A DNA stretch of 32,352 bases from Nevskia sp. (GCA_028291705.1 JAQGNS010000577.1:1-32352), one strand, 5' to 3'; numbered from the stretch's first letter, positions 7,543 to 15,332 are shown. The notes: generated by a model not told the origin, from the letters alone. Numbers and translations: made by a program.

Positions 7543-8223
7543 CTATCCCCCTCTCCAGACCACCCGGCCGATCACCTTGAGGCGTTCCATCTGGTCGGCG
7601 GTGATGAGTTCCATCGCATACTGCGGCGCGGGATTGTCGCTGTGCATTTCCACGCTGCCGTCGGCTCTTTGCACCAGGCGCTTGACGCGCAGTTCGTCGC
7701 CGATGGTGAGGGCATAGACCTCGCCGTTCCTGATGGCCTGGTCGGTGATATGCACCAGCACCACGTCGCCGCTGCGCAGGAAGGGCGACATCGAGTCGCC
7801 CTCCACGCTGACGATGCGGCAGTCGTTCGCCGCCAGCCCCTTGCGCGCCAGCCAGTCGCGGCGGAAGGCGTGGGAGTGGCCGATTTCCTCATGTTCCCAG
7901 CTGACCAGCCCGCCGCCGGCGGAAAGCAGGGGGCCATGGACGCGGGTGACGAAGGTATAGCTGTCAGCCGGTTCATCCGCGGTGCTGCCGGCCGACGCGG
8001 CGGGAGCCGCCTGGCGTTCGCCCTTGCCGGAGTTGAGCCATCGGGGATTGAGGTTGAGCAGCTCCGCGAGTTGCAGCAGGTTGTCGTCGCGGAGGGATTC
8101 GATCTGCCCCGATTCCCACATGGTGACAGTGGCGCGGGTGACGCCAACGCGGCGCGCCAGTTCGGCCTTGCTGATATCGAGCTGCTTGCGGGCCTCGACG
8201 ATGCGGTTGGCCAGGGTGTTCAT
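7543..8223 (-). CDS. XRE-type HTH / S24 peptidase-like repressor (LexA/CI-like)
   Basis: A 226-residue regulator with the architecture of phage CI and related repressors. Residues 5-60 form a Cro/CI helix-turn-helix (SKAELARRVGVTRATVTMWE). A linker of low complexity (68-86) leads to an S24 domain: catalytic Ser144 in VEGDSMSPFL and Lys181 in LRVKRL, both intact. The Ala-Gly pair in LLSAGGG (100-105) is a possible self-cleavage site. Intact residues suggest DNA-damage or RecA-linked release, though many such chromosomal proteins do not cleave. No phage genes surround it. The promoter overlaps inverted repeats that fit autoregulation, and the transcript would be leaderless or almost so. Confidence 0.88.
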   Translation of the reverse strand: MNTLANRIVEARKQLDISKAELARRVGVTRATVTMWESGQIESLRDDNLLQLAELLNLNPRWLNSGKGERQAAPAASAGSTADEPADSYTFVTRVHGPLLSAGGGLVSWEHEEIGHSHAFRRDWLARKGLAANDCRIVSVEGDSMSPFLRSGDVVLVHITDQAIRNGEVYALTIGDELRVKRLVQRADGSVEMHSDNPAPQYAMELITADQMERLKVIGRVVWRGG

Positions 8224-8231
8224 GGTGCGAC

Positions 8232-8260
8232 ACTATACGAGTGTTAATTGTACTTAACAA
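8232..8260 (-). promoter_or_regulatory. Sigma-70-type promoter of the S24 repressor with embedded operator-like repeats
   Basis: On the minus strand TTGTTA (8260-8255) and TATAGT (8237-8232) are separated by exactly 17 bases. The predicted transcription start, about seven bases beyond the -10, falls at about 8225, two bases from the ATG at 8223, so the mRNA should be leaderless or have a leader of one to three bases. Inverted repeats overlap it: GTTAA-N6-TTAAC at 8243-8258 in the spacer and -35, and CACT-N5-AGTG at 8231-8243 over the -10. These are likely self-binding sites. Confidence 0.6.
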
Positions 8261-8335
8261 CCTCGGAGCGGCGACTGCACGATCCATGCTTGAATCCGGA
8301 ATGCCGGTTCGCCGCATCCAATAGCCGACATCGAA

Positions 8336-8356
8336 GCGGCGCCATGGAGGCGCCGC
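8336..8356 (+). other. Hairpin in the leader of the DUF2884-like gene
   Basis: GCGGCGCC (8336-8343) and GGCGCCGC (8349-8356) are perfect 8-bp arms around ATGGA, 25 bases before the start codon at 8382. No T-tract follows, so it is more likely a structured 5' leader than a terminator. Confidence 0.35.
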
Positions 8357-8381
8357 CCTGTACCGGAGCCCCGAGCTTGCC

Positions 8382-8975
8382 ATGAATCACATCAATGCCA
8401 GATTCCTGATCCTGTTGCTGGCCATATCGTTTTCCGCCTGCGCCCACGCCGCTTCCAATCACCACGGCTTCATGATTTTCGACAACGGTGCGATTTCGCT
8501 GAAGAACGGTTCCGTGGTGATCAAGGCCAAGGGCCACGATAAGGCGCGGGTCAATGGCGAAGGCAAGCTGAGCATTGGCGGCAACGAAGTGGCGGTGTCC
8601 CCGCAGGGGCAGGCGGCCCTGGCCAGGTACAACGCCAGCGCCCTGGTATTCACCGACAGGGCGAAGGACCTGGGCCTGGAGAGCGCGGACTTCGCGCTGC
8701 ACACCCTCGGCCAGGTATTCAAGAGCGTATTCACCGGCACCACCGATCAGGCCAGTGAAGAAGCGGAGCAGGGCAGCAAGGTGATCGAGGCCAAGGCCAG
8801 GATGCTGTGCAAGCGCATGGACGACTGGCACCTGGCCCAGGATGCCGTGGTGCAGGCAGTGCCTGAGTTCAAGCCCTATGCGGTGATCGGCGCCGACGAT
8901 GCCAAGGATTGTTTCGTCGACTCGAAGGACCCCGCGCCCGACATGCCGGATCCGAGCCCGCGAATCGCCAGCTGA
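8382..8975 (+). CDS. Secreted protein resembling the YggN/DUF2884 family
   Basis: A 197-residue exported protein. The N-terminus is a signal peptide (RFLILLLAISFSACAHA), probably cut after AHA; the FSAC within it could alternatively serve as a lipobox. The mature part begins with a region of beta character (GAISLKNGSVVIKAKG, then GEGKLSIGGNEVAVSPQGQAAL) followed by helices (FALHTLGQVFKSVF). That order, inner strands then a 'sequence-number-of-glycines' turn and a helix ending in a conserved hydrophobic stretch, resembles DUF2884 (YggN) periplasmic proteins. The C-terminus is Asp/Pro-rich. The assignment comes from memory of the family pattern and is moderate. It faces away from the repressor gene. 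Confidence 0.7.
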   Translation: MNHINARFLILLLAISFSACAHAASNHHGFMIFDNGAISLKNGSVVIKAKGHDKARVNGEGKLSIGGNEVAVSPQGQAALARYNASALVFTDRAKDLGLESADFALHTLGQVFKSVFTGTTDQASEEAEQGSKVIEAKARMLCKRMDDWHLAQDAVVQAVPEFKPYAVIGADDAKDCFVDSKDPAPDMPDPSPRIAS

Positions 8976-9132
8976 AGCCGGGGCCACGATAGCTGATTGA
9001 ACTGTCAGCGGGAGGCGTGGTCAATCTGGTGACGGGCGGGGAAATCCGCAGCAAGCTGGTGACCGTGTGTCGCCGTTCCGTCTGGCTGGATTTCCCAGCA
9101 CCTGCGTAGGTTCCACTTCATGGAGGAAGGCA

Positions 9133-9339
9133 ATGGACATGTTGAAAAACGTCGCGCTCGCCCTGGGTATCGTCGCTGTTGGCGCCGGCTTGGGTGCGTG
9201 CAACAAGAATGAAGCGCCGCCGGCGAATGCAGCGAGCAGCCCGGCTGCTCCGTCGACGGCCCCGGCGTACGGCGCCTCGTCTTCATCCAGCTCCTCGGGT
9301 GGTGCTGCGATGGGCAGTTCGTCGGGTTCCGGCAACTGA
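9133..9339 (+). CDS. Small Ser/Ala-rich lipoprotein
   Basis: A 68-residue protein starting at ATG 9133, chosen because GGAGGAAGG (9122-9130) lies directly upstream; the frame's earlier ATG at 9067 lacks a comparable site. Residues 1-20 form a lipoprotein signal peptide ending in the lipobox LGAC, so the mature protein starts at that cysteine. The mature part is short and low in complexity (Ala/Pro then a run of Ser/Gly), likely disordered in the periplasm or cell surface. A perfect intrinsic terminator follows within 35 bases. Function unknown. Confidence 0.75.
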   Translation: MDMLKNVALALGIVAVGAGLGACNKNEAPPANAASSPAAPSTAPAYGASSSSSSSGGAAMGSSSGSGN

Positions 9340-9372
9340 AGTCACACGCGGCAAATAGACTTGATTTGCCGA

Positions 9373-9404
9373 GGGCGAACCGCGAAAGCGGTTCGCCCTT
9401 TTTT
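9373..9404 (+). terminator. Intrinsic terminator after the small lipoprotein
   Basis: GGGCGAACCGC (9373-9383) pairs perfectly with GCGGTTCGCCC (9388-9398) around a GAAA tetraloop, followed by six T (9399-9404). It is a textbook rho-independent terminator for the rightward lipoprotein gene. Confidence 0.95.
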
Positions 9405-9482
9405 GATGGCGCGCCAACTGCTGGAGGCCGAGCCTGAAATACACGCCTTGGCCGCCGCCTGATTCCTCTGCGGTGACAGTGG

Positions 9483-11330
9483 TCAGACACCCTGACGCAC
9501 GATCTCCGATGAATCGAGGATCGGCAGCTGGATGGTGCCGGACAGATCCACCGCCGGCACGAACACGTCGCGCGACCAGGTAATCGGATATTGCGTGTGG
9601 TAGGCGTACACCAGTAGCCCCAACTGGTCGCCCTGCTTGAGGCGGATGCCGATGCCGTTCATGTCGGCGGCGTGGTCGCCGAAGCTGCGGATCGGGGTCA
9701 GTTGGGCGTCGACCAGCTTCCAGTCCTGCGAGCCCTTGGCCAGGTAGCCGACGCCGACGAACAGGATCGGATCGCAGCCGCCGATGTTGAGCGGGTTGCT
9801 GCAGTCGGTGGGGCTGGAGCCGACCGCGTTCTTCATGTTCATCGACAGGGTCGGGATGCCGGCCACCAGCACATTGTCGGTCGCCGCGGTGTAGAGCGGC
9901 TGCACCGACAGCAAGGCCTTGCGCACATCGCCGCCGAGCAGCGAGCCGACCACGCCGAGCAGGCTGTTGAGCTGCGGCGTGGTGGCCTTGAGCTGGAATT
10001 CCTGGCCGCCGTGCTTGATATCGTGCACCTGGATGGCGTCGCCGTCGGCGATGCTCATGCAGAAATCGGTGCCGGTGGTCAGCACCTTGTCGAGCGCGCC
10101 GCCGACACCCTGCAGCTTTTCCTGGAACCAGGCGAAATCGGCGTCGCTGACCTTGATGCTGCCGCAGGCCGAAGCGCCGCTCGGGCCCTGGAACTCGGGC
10201 GGATTGATCACGGCGTAGAACGGGTCCAGCGCATCCTGCAGGTTGCTGCCCGGCGGCAGCGGCACGCTGGCCAGCGACACCGGCAGGATGTGGCCGGACT
10301 GGTGCGAGATCAGGCGCACGTCGCCGCCGCCCTTCTTCAGGCATTGCCAGTTGGCGTAGCCGTTGTTGAAGTTGAACAGCGTGTCCGGCATGCCTTGCGA
10401 CAACAACACATCGGCCTTGGGAAACGGCGTCGGCTGCACCAGGAAGGTGTCCGGCACCGAAATCGGCAGCAGGAATTTCTGCGGCCCGGCCTGCTCGCCG
10501 TCACAGAAGTAGGCCACGCTGTGATACTTGAAGTAGTTCAGCCCGGTCTGGCTGAATTCGTTGGTCAGGCCGGCGGTGATCAGGGTTTCGTAGACGGTCG
10601 GGTCCTGCCGCGTCGGCAGTTCGCCCGAGGCCAGCCGCGTCAGCAACTCCGGCAGCACCAGCGCCGGCGTGCCGGCAAGTTCACCGGCTTCACCGCCGGC
10701 GACCAGCGCCAGGCCCCAGCCGGACTTGACCACATTGCCCTCGTTGAGCGCGAAGGTCAGGTCATGCGGCGTGATGTCCGGCGCCAGTACGTGCAGGCGG
10801 TGCCTGGGGTCGGCGCCCATCAGCAGGAACTGGTACATGCCGCCATAGGAACCGCCGTAGCTGCCCACCACCATGCTGCCATCGCCGTGGCGGCGCAGGC
10901 CTTCCAGCTGCTCGGCCCAGTCGAGCACCGCCACCAGGTCCTGGCCCTCGTAGTCCGGATCCATCACGCGCACGGTGCCGCTGGACTGGCCGTCGCCGCG
11001 TTCGTCGATGGAGATGACGTAGTAACCGTTGTCCATTAGCTGCTGGATGAAAGCATCCGGCTTGGTGGCGCGCGTGCCGCCGTAGCCATGGCTGTTCAGC
11101 ACCAGCGGATAGGTCTGTCCGGCCTTGAGATGGGTCGGTTCGAATACCTGGAACCAGACCGTGTCGCCGATCGGCGAGAGGATCTTCTGGGCGTAGATGG
11201 TGCCGTCGCGGTCCTGCGCGACCGGCGTGATGGTGCTGCCTTCACCGCCGCTGACAGGCGAGCTGTTGCCGCCGCAAGCCTGCAACAACAGCAACAGGAA
11301 CAGCGGAAACAGCCGTTTGAACTGGCGCAT
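9483..11330 (-). CDS. CocE/NonD (S15-like) alpha/beta hydrolase lipoprotein
   Basis: A 615-residue exported lipoprotein: hydrophobic leader then lipobox LLQAC (Cys19). An alpha/beta hydrolase domain follows, with the oxyanion-hole motif NSHGYGG (79-85), SIDERGDGQSSG (107-118, characteristic of CocE/X-Pro dipeptidyl-peptidase relatives) and the nucleophile region GSYGGSYGGMYQ (156-167), where Ser161 is the best nucleophile. The C-terminal part (about 440-610) looks like the beta-rich domain usual in S15/CocE proteins, ending with SRDVFVPAVDLSG. Family members cleave esters, amides or Xaa-Pro peptides; the substrate here is unknown. GGGGGAG four bases before the ATG is a good ribosome-binding site. 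Confidence 0.85.
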   Translation of the reverse strand: MRQFKRLFPLFLLLLLQACGGNSSPVSGGEGSTITPVAQDRDGTIYAQKILSPIGDTVWFQVFEPTHLKAGQTYPLVLNSHGYGGTRATKPDAFIQQLMDNGYYVISIDERGDGQSSGTVRVMDPDYEGQDLVAVLDWAEQLEGLRRHGDGSMVVGSYGGSYGGMYQFLLMGADPRHRLHVLAPDITPHDLTFALNEGNVVKSGWGLALVAGGEAGELAGTPALVLPELLTRLASGELPTRQDPTVYETLITAGLTNEFSQTGLNYFKYHSVAYFCDGEQAGPQKFLLPISVPDTFLVQPTPFPKADVLLSQGMPDTLFNFNNGYANWQCLKKGGGDVRLISHQSGHILPVSLASVPLPPGSNLQDALDPFYAVINPPEFQGPSGASACGSIKVSDADFAWFQEKLQGVGGALDKVLTTGTDFCMSIADGDAIQVHDIKHGGQEFQLKATTPQLNSLLGVVGSLLGGDVRKALLSVQPLYTAATDNVLVAGIPTLSMNMKNAVGSSPTDCSNPLNIGGCDPILFVGVGYLAKGSQDWKLVDAQLTPIRSFGDHAADMNGIGIRLKQGDQLGLLVYAYHTQYPITWSRDVFVPAVDLSGTIQLPILDSSEIVRQGV

Positions 11331-11344
11331 GGTACTCCCCCTGG

Positions 11345-11361
11345 GCCGCCATATTTGCGGC
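11345..11361. other. Short inverted repeat upstream of the CocE-like gene
   Basis: GCCGC (11345-11349) and GCGGC (11357-11361) flank CATATTT, 14 bases upstream of the start codon on the minus strand. It would form a small leader hairpin close to the ribosome-binding site. The surrounding 11362-11420 stretch is AT-rich and probably holds the promoter, but I cannot place -10/-35 boxes confidently. Confidence 0.25.
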
Positions 11362-11522
11362 GTTTATTTATTTGAAGTTACGGGCCGCTTGATGGCGGCT
11401 GCGTACTTTTTCAAATTGTATACCCATGTACGGCGAGTGGATTAGCCCTGGGGCCGCGGTCGCTGTCCGCAAAGCCAGCCCCCGACGCCTTACACTTGCC
11501 CGGCGAGAAAACTGGAGAAGAC

Positions 11523-12413
11523 ATGAACTACAACACCCTCGACTGGTCGATTGCCGACCGCGTTCTCACCCTGACCCTGAACCGTCCCGAGCAGCTCAAC
11601 TCCTTCACCGTGGAGATGGCCAACGAACTGGTGCACGCCTTCGGCCACGCCAGCGAGGACGACGCGGTGGGCGCGGTGGTGGTCACCGGCGCCGGCCGCG
11701 CCTTCTGTGCCGGCATGGACCTGACCAAGGCCGGCAACGTCTTCGGCCTGGACGAGTCGCTGGCGCCGAGCCTGCGCGACATGAACGAGCGCCTCGACGA
11801 TCCGGAGATCTTCAAGGGCCTGCGCGACACCGGCGGCCGCGTCACCCTGTCGATTTTCGACTGCAAGAAGCCGGTGATCGCCGCCATCAACGGCCCGGCG
11901 GTGGGCATCGGCGCCACCATGACGCTGGCAATGGACGTGCGGCTGGCTTCCGAGAAGGCGCGCATCGGCTTCGTCTTCGGCAAGATCGGCATCGTGCCGG
12001 AGGCCTGCTCCACCTGGTTCCTGCCGCGCATCGTCGGCATCGCCCAGGCGCTGGAGTGGACCTACAGCGCCGACATCATCGACGGCGAGGAAGCCAAACG
12101 CGGCGGCCTGGTCAAAGCGGTGTACCCGCCGGACCAACTGCTGGCCGAAGCCTACAAGCTGGCCCACCGCATCATCGACAACCGCTCGCCCGTGGCCATC
12201 GCCCTGACGCGCCAGATGATGTACCGCAACGCCGCGCAGCCGCACCCGCTGGAAGCGCACAAGGTGGATTCGCTGGCGGTGTACTACACCAGCCTGCAGG
12301 ACGGCAAGGAAGGCGTGCAGTCGTTTCTGGAGAAGCGTGCGCCGGAGTTCAAGGGCAAGGCGTCGGAAATGCCGCCGTTTTATCCTTGGTGGGGTGAGCA
12401 GAAAAAACGATGA
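11523..12413 (+). CDS. Enoyl-CoA hydratase/isomerase family protein
   Basis: A 296-residue crotonase-fold enzyme acting on acyl-CoA thioesters, probably hydrating 2-enoyl-CoA in fatty acid or related degradation. FCAGMDL (61-67) and NGPAVGIGA (123-131) form the two oxyanion-hole loops; Glu160 in GIVPEACS is the conserved catalytic acid. The C-terminus ends PPFYPWWGEQKKR. The frame is open upstream to 11496, but the ATG at 11523 is preceded by GGAG (11514-11517) at good spacing. The last codons (QKKR-stop) also form the 5' arm of a long terminator. It may serve the same acyl-CoA metabolism as the thioesterases and the FadR-type regulator in the window, though it is not linked to them. Confidence 0.9.
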   Translation: MNYNTLDWSIADRVLTLTLNRPEQLNSFTVEMANELVHAFGHASEDDAVGAVVVTGAGRAFCAGMDLTKAGNVFGLDESLAPSLRDMNERLDDPEIFKGLRDTGGRVTLSIFDCKKPVIAAINGPAVGIGATMTLAMDVRLASEKARIGFVFGKIGIVPEACSTWFLPRIVGIAQALEWTYSADIIDGEEAKRGGLVKAVYPPDQLLAEAYKLAHRIIDNRSPVAIALTRQMMYRNAAQPHPLEAHKVDSLAVYYTSLQDGKEGVQSFLEKRAPEFKGKASEMPPFYPWWGEQKKR

Positions 12414-12436
12414 CTCAATGTCATCGTTTTTTCTGC
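12398..12436 (+). terminator. Long-stem terminator overlapping the 3' end of the enoyl-CoA hydratase gene
   Basis: GCAGAAAAAACGATGA (12398-12413) pairs perfectly, over 16 bases, with TCATCGTTTTTTCTGC (12421-12436) around CTCAATG. The 5' arm includes the last four codons and the TGA stop. The T6 lies inside the 3' arm opposite A6, so on either strand the stem could end transcription, which suits its place between convergent genes. Confidence 0.85.
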
Positions 12437-12581
12437 GAACGCCCGGCCATGGATGGCCGGGCCGGGGGTAGCGTGCAGCGGTGAAGTCCCGCCAGGGATG
12501 GCCAGAATGATGTTTGTTGCGGAAGCCGCTTTGAGCTTTCCGCTCGATTGAAAATAACGCATCGCTTCCCTGAGCGTTGCG

Positions 12582-12647
12582 CCCCTCACCCCAACCCTCT
12601 CCCCACGTTCGTGGGGTGAGGGGGATACAGGGTTTGTAGGGAGAGGG
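12582..12647. repeat. C/T-rich intergenic inverted repeat element
   Basis: CCCCTCACCCCA (12582-12593) and TGGGGTGAGGGG (12612-12623) are perfect 12-bp arms. Inside, CCCCAC/GTGGGG (12601-12606, 12611-12616) can form an alternative hairpin around GTTC. A further CCCTCTCCC (12595-12603) complements GGGAGAGGG (12639-12647), so three mutually exclusive pairings are possible. This composition (CCCTCACCCC...CTCTCCC) is that of a short intergenic repeat common in many gammaproteobacterial genomes; copy number cannot be judged from one window. Confidence 0.7.
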
Positions 12648-12666
12648 AGTTGCTTCAGGTGATGCT

Positions 12667-13674
12667 TCAAATCCCTGCGAAGTAGCCCTTCACCGCTTTC
12701 ACCACGATTGCCACGTCGGCTTCCGCAATATCCAGGTGCGTCACCAGGCGCGTGCCGTACAGCGCCTGCAGCAGGATGCCGTGCTGCCGCAGGTGGTGTT
12801 CCAGCGGCGCGCAGTGCTCCTGCGGAATCTGCAGGAACACCATATTGGTCGCCTGTCCCGTCACGCGGATCTGCGCGATCTGCCCCAGTCCCTGCGCCAG
12901 CGCGGCGGCATTGGCGTGGTCCTGCGCCAGGCCTTCGACGTTGTGTTCGAGCGCATACAGGCAAGCGGCGGCAAGCACGCCGGACTGGCGCATGCCGCCG
13001 CCCAGCACCTTGCGCCAGCGATGCGCGTCGGCGAGCAGGGCCTTGTCGCCCACCAGCACCGAGCCCACCGGCGCGCCGAGGCCCTTGGAGAAGCAGATGG
13101 AAACGGAATCGAACGGCGCGCAGATCTCCTGCACGCTGCGGCCCGAGGCCACCGCCGCATTGACGGCGCGGGCGCCGTCGAGATGCGTGGCCAGGCCCTT
13201 GCTGCGGGCCAGCCGCGCTGCCTCTTCGACGTAGGCGGCCGGCAGCACCATGCCGTGGATGGTGTTCTCCAGCGCCAGCAGGCGGGTGCGGGCGAAGTGG
13301 GCGTCGAGCGGCTTGATCGCGGCGGCGATCTTCTCCAGCGGCAGCGTGCCGTCGGCGGCGTTCTCGATCGGCTGCGGCTGGATGCTGCCCAGCACCGCCG
13401 CGCCGCCGCCTTCGTGGCGATAGGTGTGCGCCAGCTGGCCGACGATGTATTCGTCGCCGCGCTGGCAATGCGCCATCAGGGCGGCGAGATTGCTCTGCGT
13501 GCCGCTGGGGAAGAACAGGCCCGCCTCCTTGCCGGCGTGCTCCGCCACGGCGGCTTGCAGCCGGGCGACAGTGGGGTCGTCGCCCCAGACGTCGTCGCCG
13601 ACTTCGGCGGCGCCCATGGCTTTGAGCATCCCGGGCGAGGGGCGGGTAACGGTATCGCTGCGCAGGTCGATCAT
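12667..13674 (-). CDS. ltaE: Low-specificity L-threonine aldolase
   Basis: A 335-residue PLP enzyme that splits L-threonine or L-allo-threonine into glycine and acetaldehyde. It begins MIDLRSDTVTRPS and has GDDVWGDDPT (26-35), both typical of the family. FFPSGTQSN (54-62) binds the cofactor phosphate, HLDGAR (164-169) carries the Asp that pairs with the pyridine nitrogen, and ICFSKGLGAP (193-202) holds the Schiff-base Lys197. Length is normal. GGTGG lies 11 bases upstream of the ATG as a weak ribosome-binding site. It stands alone and converges on the enoyl-CoA hydratase. Confidence 0.92.
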   Translation of the reverse strand: MIDLRSDTVTRPSPGMLKAMGAAEVGDDVWGDDPTVARLQAAVAEHAGKEAGLFFPSGTQSNLAALMAHCQRGDEYIVGQLAHTYRHEGGGAAVLGSIQPQPIENAADGTLPLEKIAAAIKPLDAHFARTRLLALENTIHGMVLPAAYVEEAARLARSKGLATHLDGARAVNAAVASGRSVQEICAPFDSVSICFSKGLGAPVGSVLVGDKALLADAHRWRKVLGGGMRQSGVLAAACLYALEHNVEGLAQDHANAAALAQGLGQIAQIRVTGQATNMVFLQIPQEHCAPLEHHLRQHGILLQALYGTRLVTHLDIAEADVAIVVKAVKGYFAGI

Positions 13675-13917
13675 CGATGTAATCCACCGCCGGTGGGGGC
13701 GGCGGCGGGTCTCCGCATAAGGGTGTGGATGCGGACTTTAAGCGATCCGGCGGGGTCGAGTCTGCCTCGATCCGTGACAGCGGCGCGTGTTGCTCGGGGC
13801 AGGTGAACCGTTCGTCATGAAAGCGCCGCCTCCGGGCCGTGCGCGCCGTTCAGGGACCGTAAAGCGGAGGAGTCTTGTAATCGGAACACCACAGCCGCTA
13901 CACCAAGGGGGCGCGTC

Positions 13918-14085
13918 ATGAATACAGGCATCCGCATCGTCATCGCCGCAAGCGCTCTGCTGCTGTACCTCAGCCTGCGACTGCTGTCCGTGTTCAAGCT
14001 CGATCGGGCCCTGCTGTTGCGCATCGCCGGCGGTTCGCACCTCGCCGCCGTACCGGTGCGGGCGCAGCGGGTGGAGCGGCCGTAG
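13918..14085 (+). CDS. Small membrane protein, 55 residues, unknown
   Basis: A short ORF (ATG 13918 to TAG 14085). AAGGGGG (13905-13911) six bases before the ATG is a good ribosome-binding site and is why I call it. Residues 5-22 (IRIVIAASALLLYLSLRL) form one membrane helix; the rest is basic. Codon use is like its neighbours. It sits between the divergent threonine aldolase and another small membrane protein on the same strand, 73 bp further on, so the two may be cotranscribed. No family recognised. Confidence 0.5.
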   Translation: MNTGIRIVIAASALLLYLSLRLLSVFKLDRALLLRIAGGSHLAAVPVRAQRVERP

Positions 14086-14123
14086 AGCCTGCACGGCGAA
14101 TCTGATCGGGGCAGTCGAATCCC

Positions 14124-14143
14124 GTTATGCTTCGCGGCATAAC
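14124..14143 (+). other. Hairpin next to the ribosome-binding site of the 14159 gene
   Basis: GTTATGC (14124-14130) and GCATAAC (14137-14143) pair perfectly around TTCGCG. GGGGGAG follows directly (14145-14151), so the stem abuts the ribosome-binding site. It could protect the leader or affect translation; it has no terminator T-tract. Confidence 0.4.
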
Positions 14144-14158
14144 AGGGGGAGAGCGGCG

Positions 14159-14596
14159 ATGCGCTTCGATCATGTTCCGCCGGGGACGGTGCGGTTCTGG
14201 GCCTGGGTGGATTCCAGCACGACCCTGACCCTGGCGATTCCGCCGGTGGCGGTTGGCTTCCTGCATCTCCTCTACCGGGTCAACGGCTGGCTCGGCGGAC
14301 AGGCCGTATTGCCGGAATTCGCGCCGATCCAGCTGTTCTTCGTCTGCCTCAGCGGCGTCCTGATCAGCCTGTGGGTGCTGGTGCGGCTGCTGCATCCGGT
14401 CGGCGTGCTGGCCTTCGCCGACGCCATCGGCCGTGCAGTGGTGGCTTTGCTGATCGTCTATTTCCTGGTCTGCACCGATGCGCCGGGTGTTCTCGGCCTG
14501 TTCGTTTTTACGGAATTGGCTGGCAGTCTTGCGCAATTCCGGGCGGTGCTGCGCCAGCCGGCGCATCCGCAGCCCGGTGCGGCACGTATCGATTGA
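14159..14596 (+). CDS. Four-helix membrane protein, unknown function
   Basis: A 145-residue protein with four hydrophobic segments at about 24-42, 57-77, 84-105 and 106-125, and short polar ends. GGGGGAG eight bases upstream of the ATG is a strong ribosome-binding site. DAIGRAVVALLIVYFL and the loop before it are distinctive, but I do not recognise a family with confidence. It is followed 64 bp later by a GST gene on the same strand, so they may share a transcript. Confidence 0.75.
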   Translation: MRFDHVPPGTVRFWAWVDSSTTLTLAIPPVAVGFLHLLYRVNGWLGGQAVLPEFAPIQLFFVCLSGVLISLWVLVRLLHPVGVLAFADAIGRAVVALLIVYFLVCTDAPGVLGLFVFTELAGSLAQFRAVLRQPAHPQPGAARID

Positions 14597-14660
14597 CCAG
14601 CTGCCGCATTTACGGAATGGTGGCGCCACATCCCGTTTCTCACAGGAATCCTTCGCCGCC

Positions 14661-15332
14661 ATGATCACGGTCCACCATCTCAACAATTCCCGCTCGCAGC
14701 GCGTGCTCTGGCTGCTGGAAGAGCTGGGCCTGCCGTACGAGATCAAGCATTACCAGCGCGACAAGCAGACCATGCTGGCGCCGCCGGAGCTGCGGGCGAT
14801 CCATCCGCTCGGCAAGTCGCCGGTGCTCACCGACGCGGGCAATACCATCGCCGAGTCCGGCGCCATCGTGGAGTACCTGGTCGGCCGCTACGGCAGCGGC
14901 CGCCTGATCCCGGCGGAAGGCACGCCGGAGCGGCTGCGCTACACCTACTGGCTGCACTACGCCGAAGGCTCGGCCATGCTGCCGCTGCTGCTCAAGCTGA
15001 TCTTCGGCCGCATCGCCACCGCACCGATGCCGTTCTTCATCAAGCCCATCGCGCGCGGCATCGTCAAGAACGTGCGCAACGCCTTCATCGATCCGCAGCT
15101 CAAGCTGCACCTGGAATTCATGGAGAGCGAGCTGGGCAAGAGCACCTGGTTCGCCGGCGAGGAATTCACCGCCGCCGATATCCAGATGAGCTTTCCGCTG
15201 GAAGCGGCCGCCGCCCGCGGCGGCCCGGATGCCGGCGCGGCGAAGCTGCAGGCCTTCCTGCAGCGCATCCACGCCCGGCCGGCCTACAAAACCGCCCTGG
15301 AGAAGGGCGGGGTTTACGAACTACTGAGCTGA
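14661..15332 (+). CDS. Glutathione S-transferase
   Basis: A 223-residue cytosolic GST. The N-terminal thioredoxin-like domain (1-80) starts MITVHHLNNSRSQRVLWLL with the Ser/Arg glutathione site, then HPLGKSPVL (cis-Pro) and ESGAIVEYL (the glutamate-serine pair that grips the gamma-glutamyl part). The C-terminal helical domain (90-215) contains FTAADIQMSFPLEAA with the conserved N-capping Asp. The frame extends upstream to 14478, but only the ATG at 14661 gives a normal GST N-terminus. The last 12 bases overlap the 3' end of the opposite-strand hypothetical gene. Substrate unknown. Confidence 0.9.
   Translation: MITVHHLNNSRSQRVLWLLEELGLPYEIKHYQRDKQTMLAPPELRAIHPLGKSPVLTDAGNTIAESGAIVEYLVGRYGSGRLIPAEGTPERLRYTYWLHYAEGSAMLPLLLKLIFGRIATAPMPFFIKPIARGIVKNVRNAFIDPQLKLHLEFMESELGKSTWFAGEEFTAADIQMSFPLEAAAARGGPDAGAAKLQAFLQRIHARPAYKTALEKGGVYELLS

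Noticed and set aside
7543-8223. Prophage remnant around the S24 repressor
   Set aside because: No integrase, Cro, structural or lysis gene is near, neighbours look chromosomal, and no attachment-site repeats were seen.
9672-11039. Plus-strand ORF of 455 residues
   Set aside because: Antisense shadow of the CocE-like lipoprotein gene, rich in Gln, His, Arg and Val with no recognisable domain.
14124-14143. tRNA gene or terminator
   Set aside because: It is a single 7-bp hairpin without cloverleaf arms or a T-tract.
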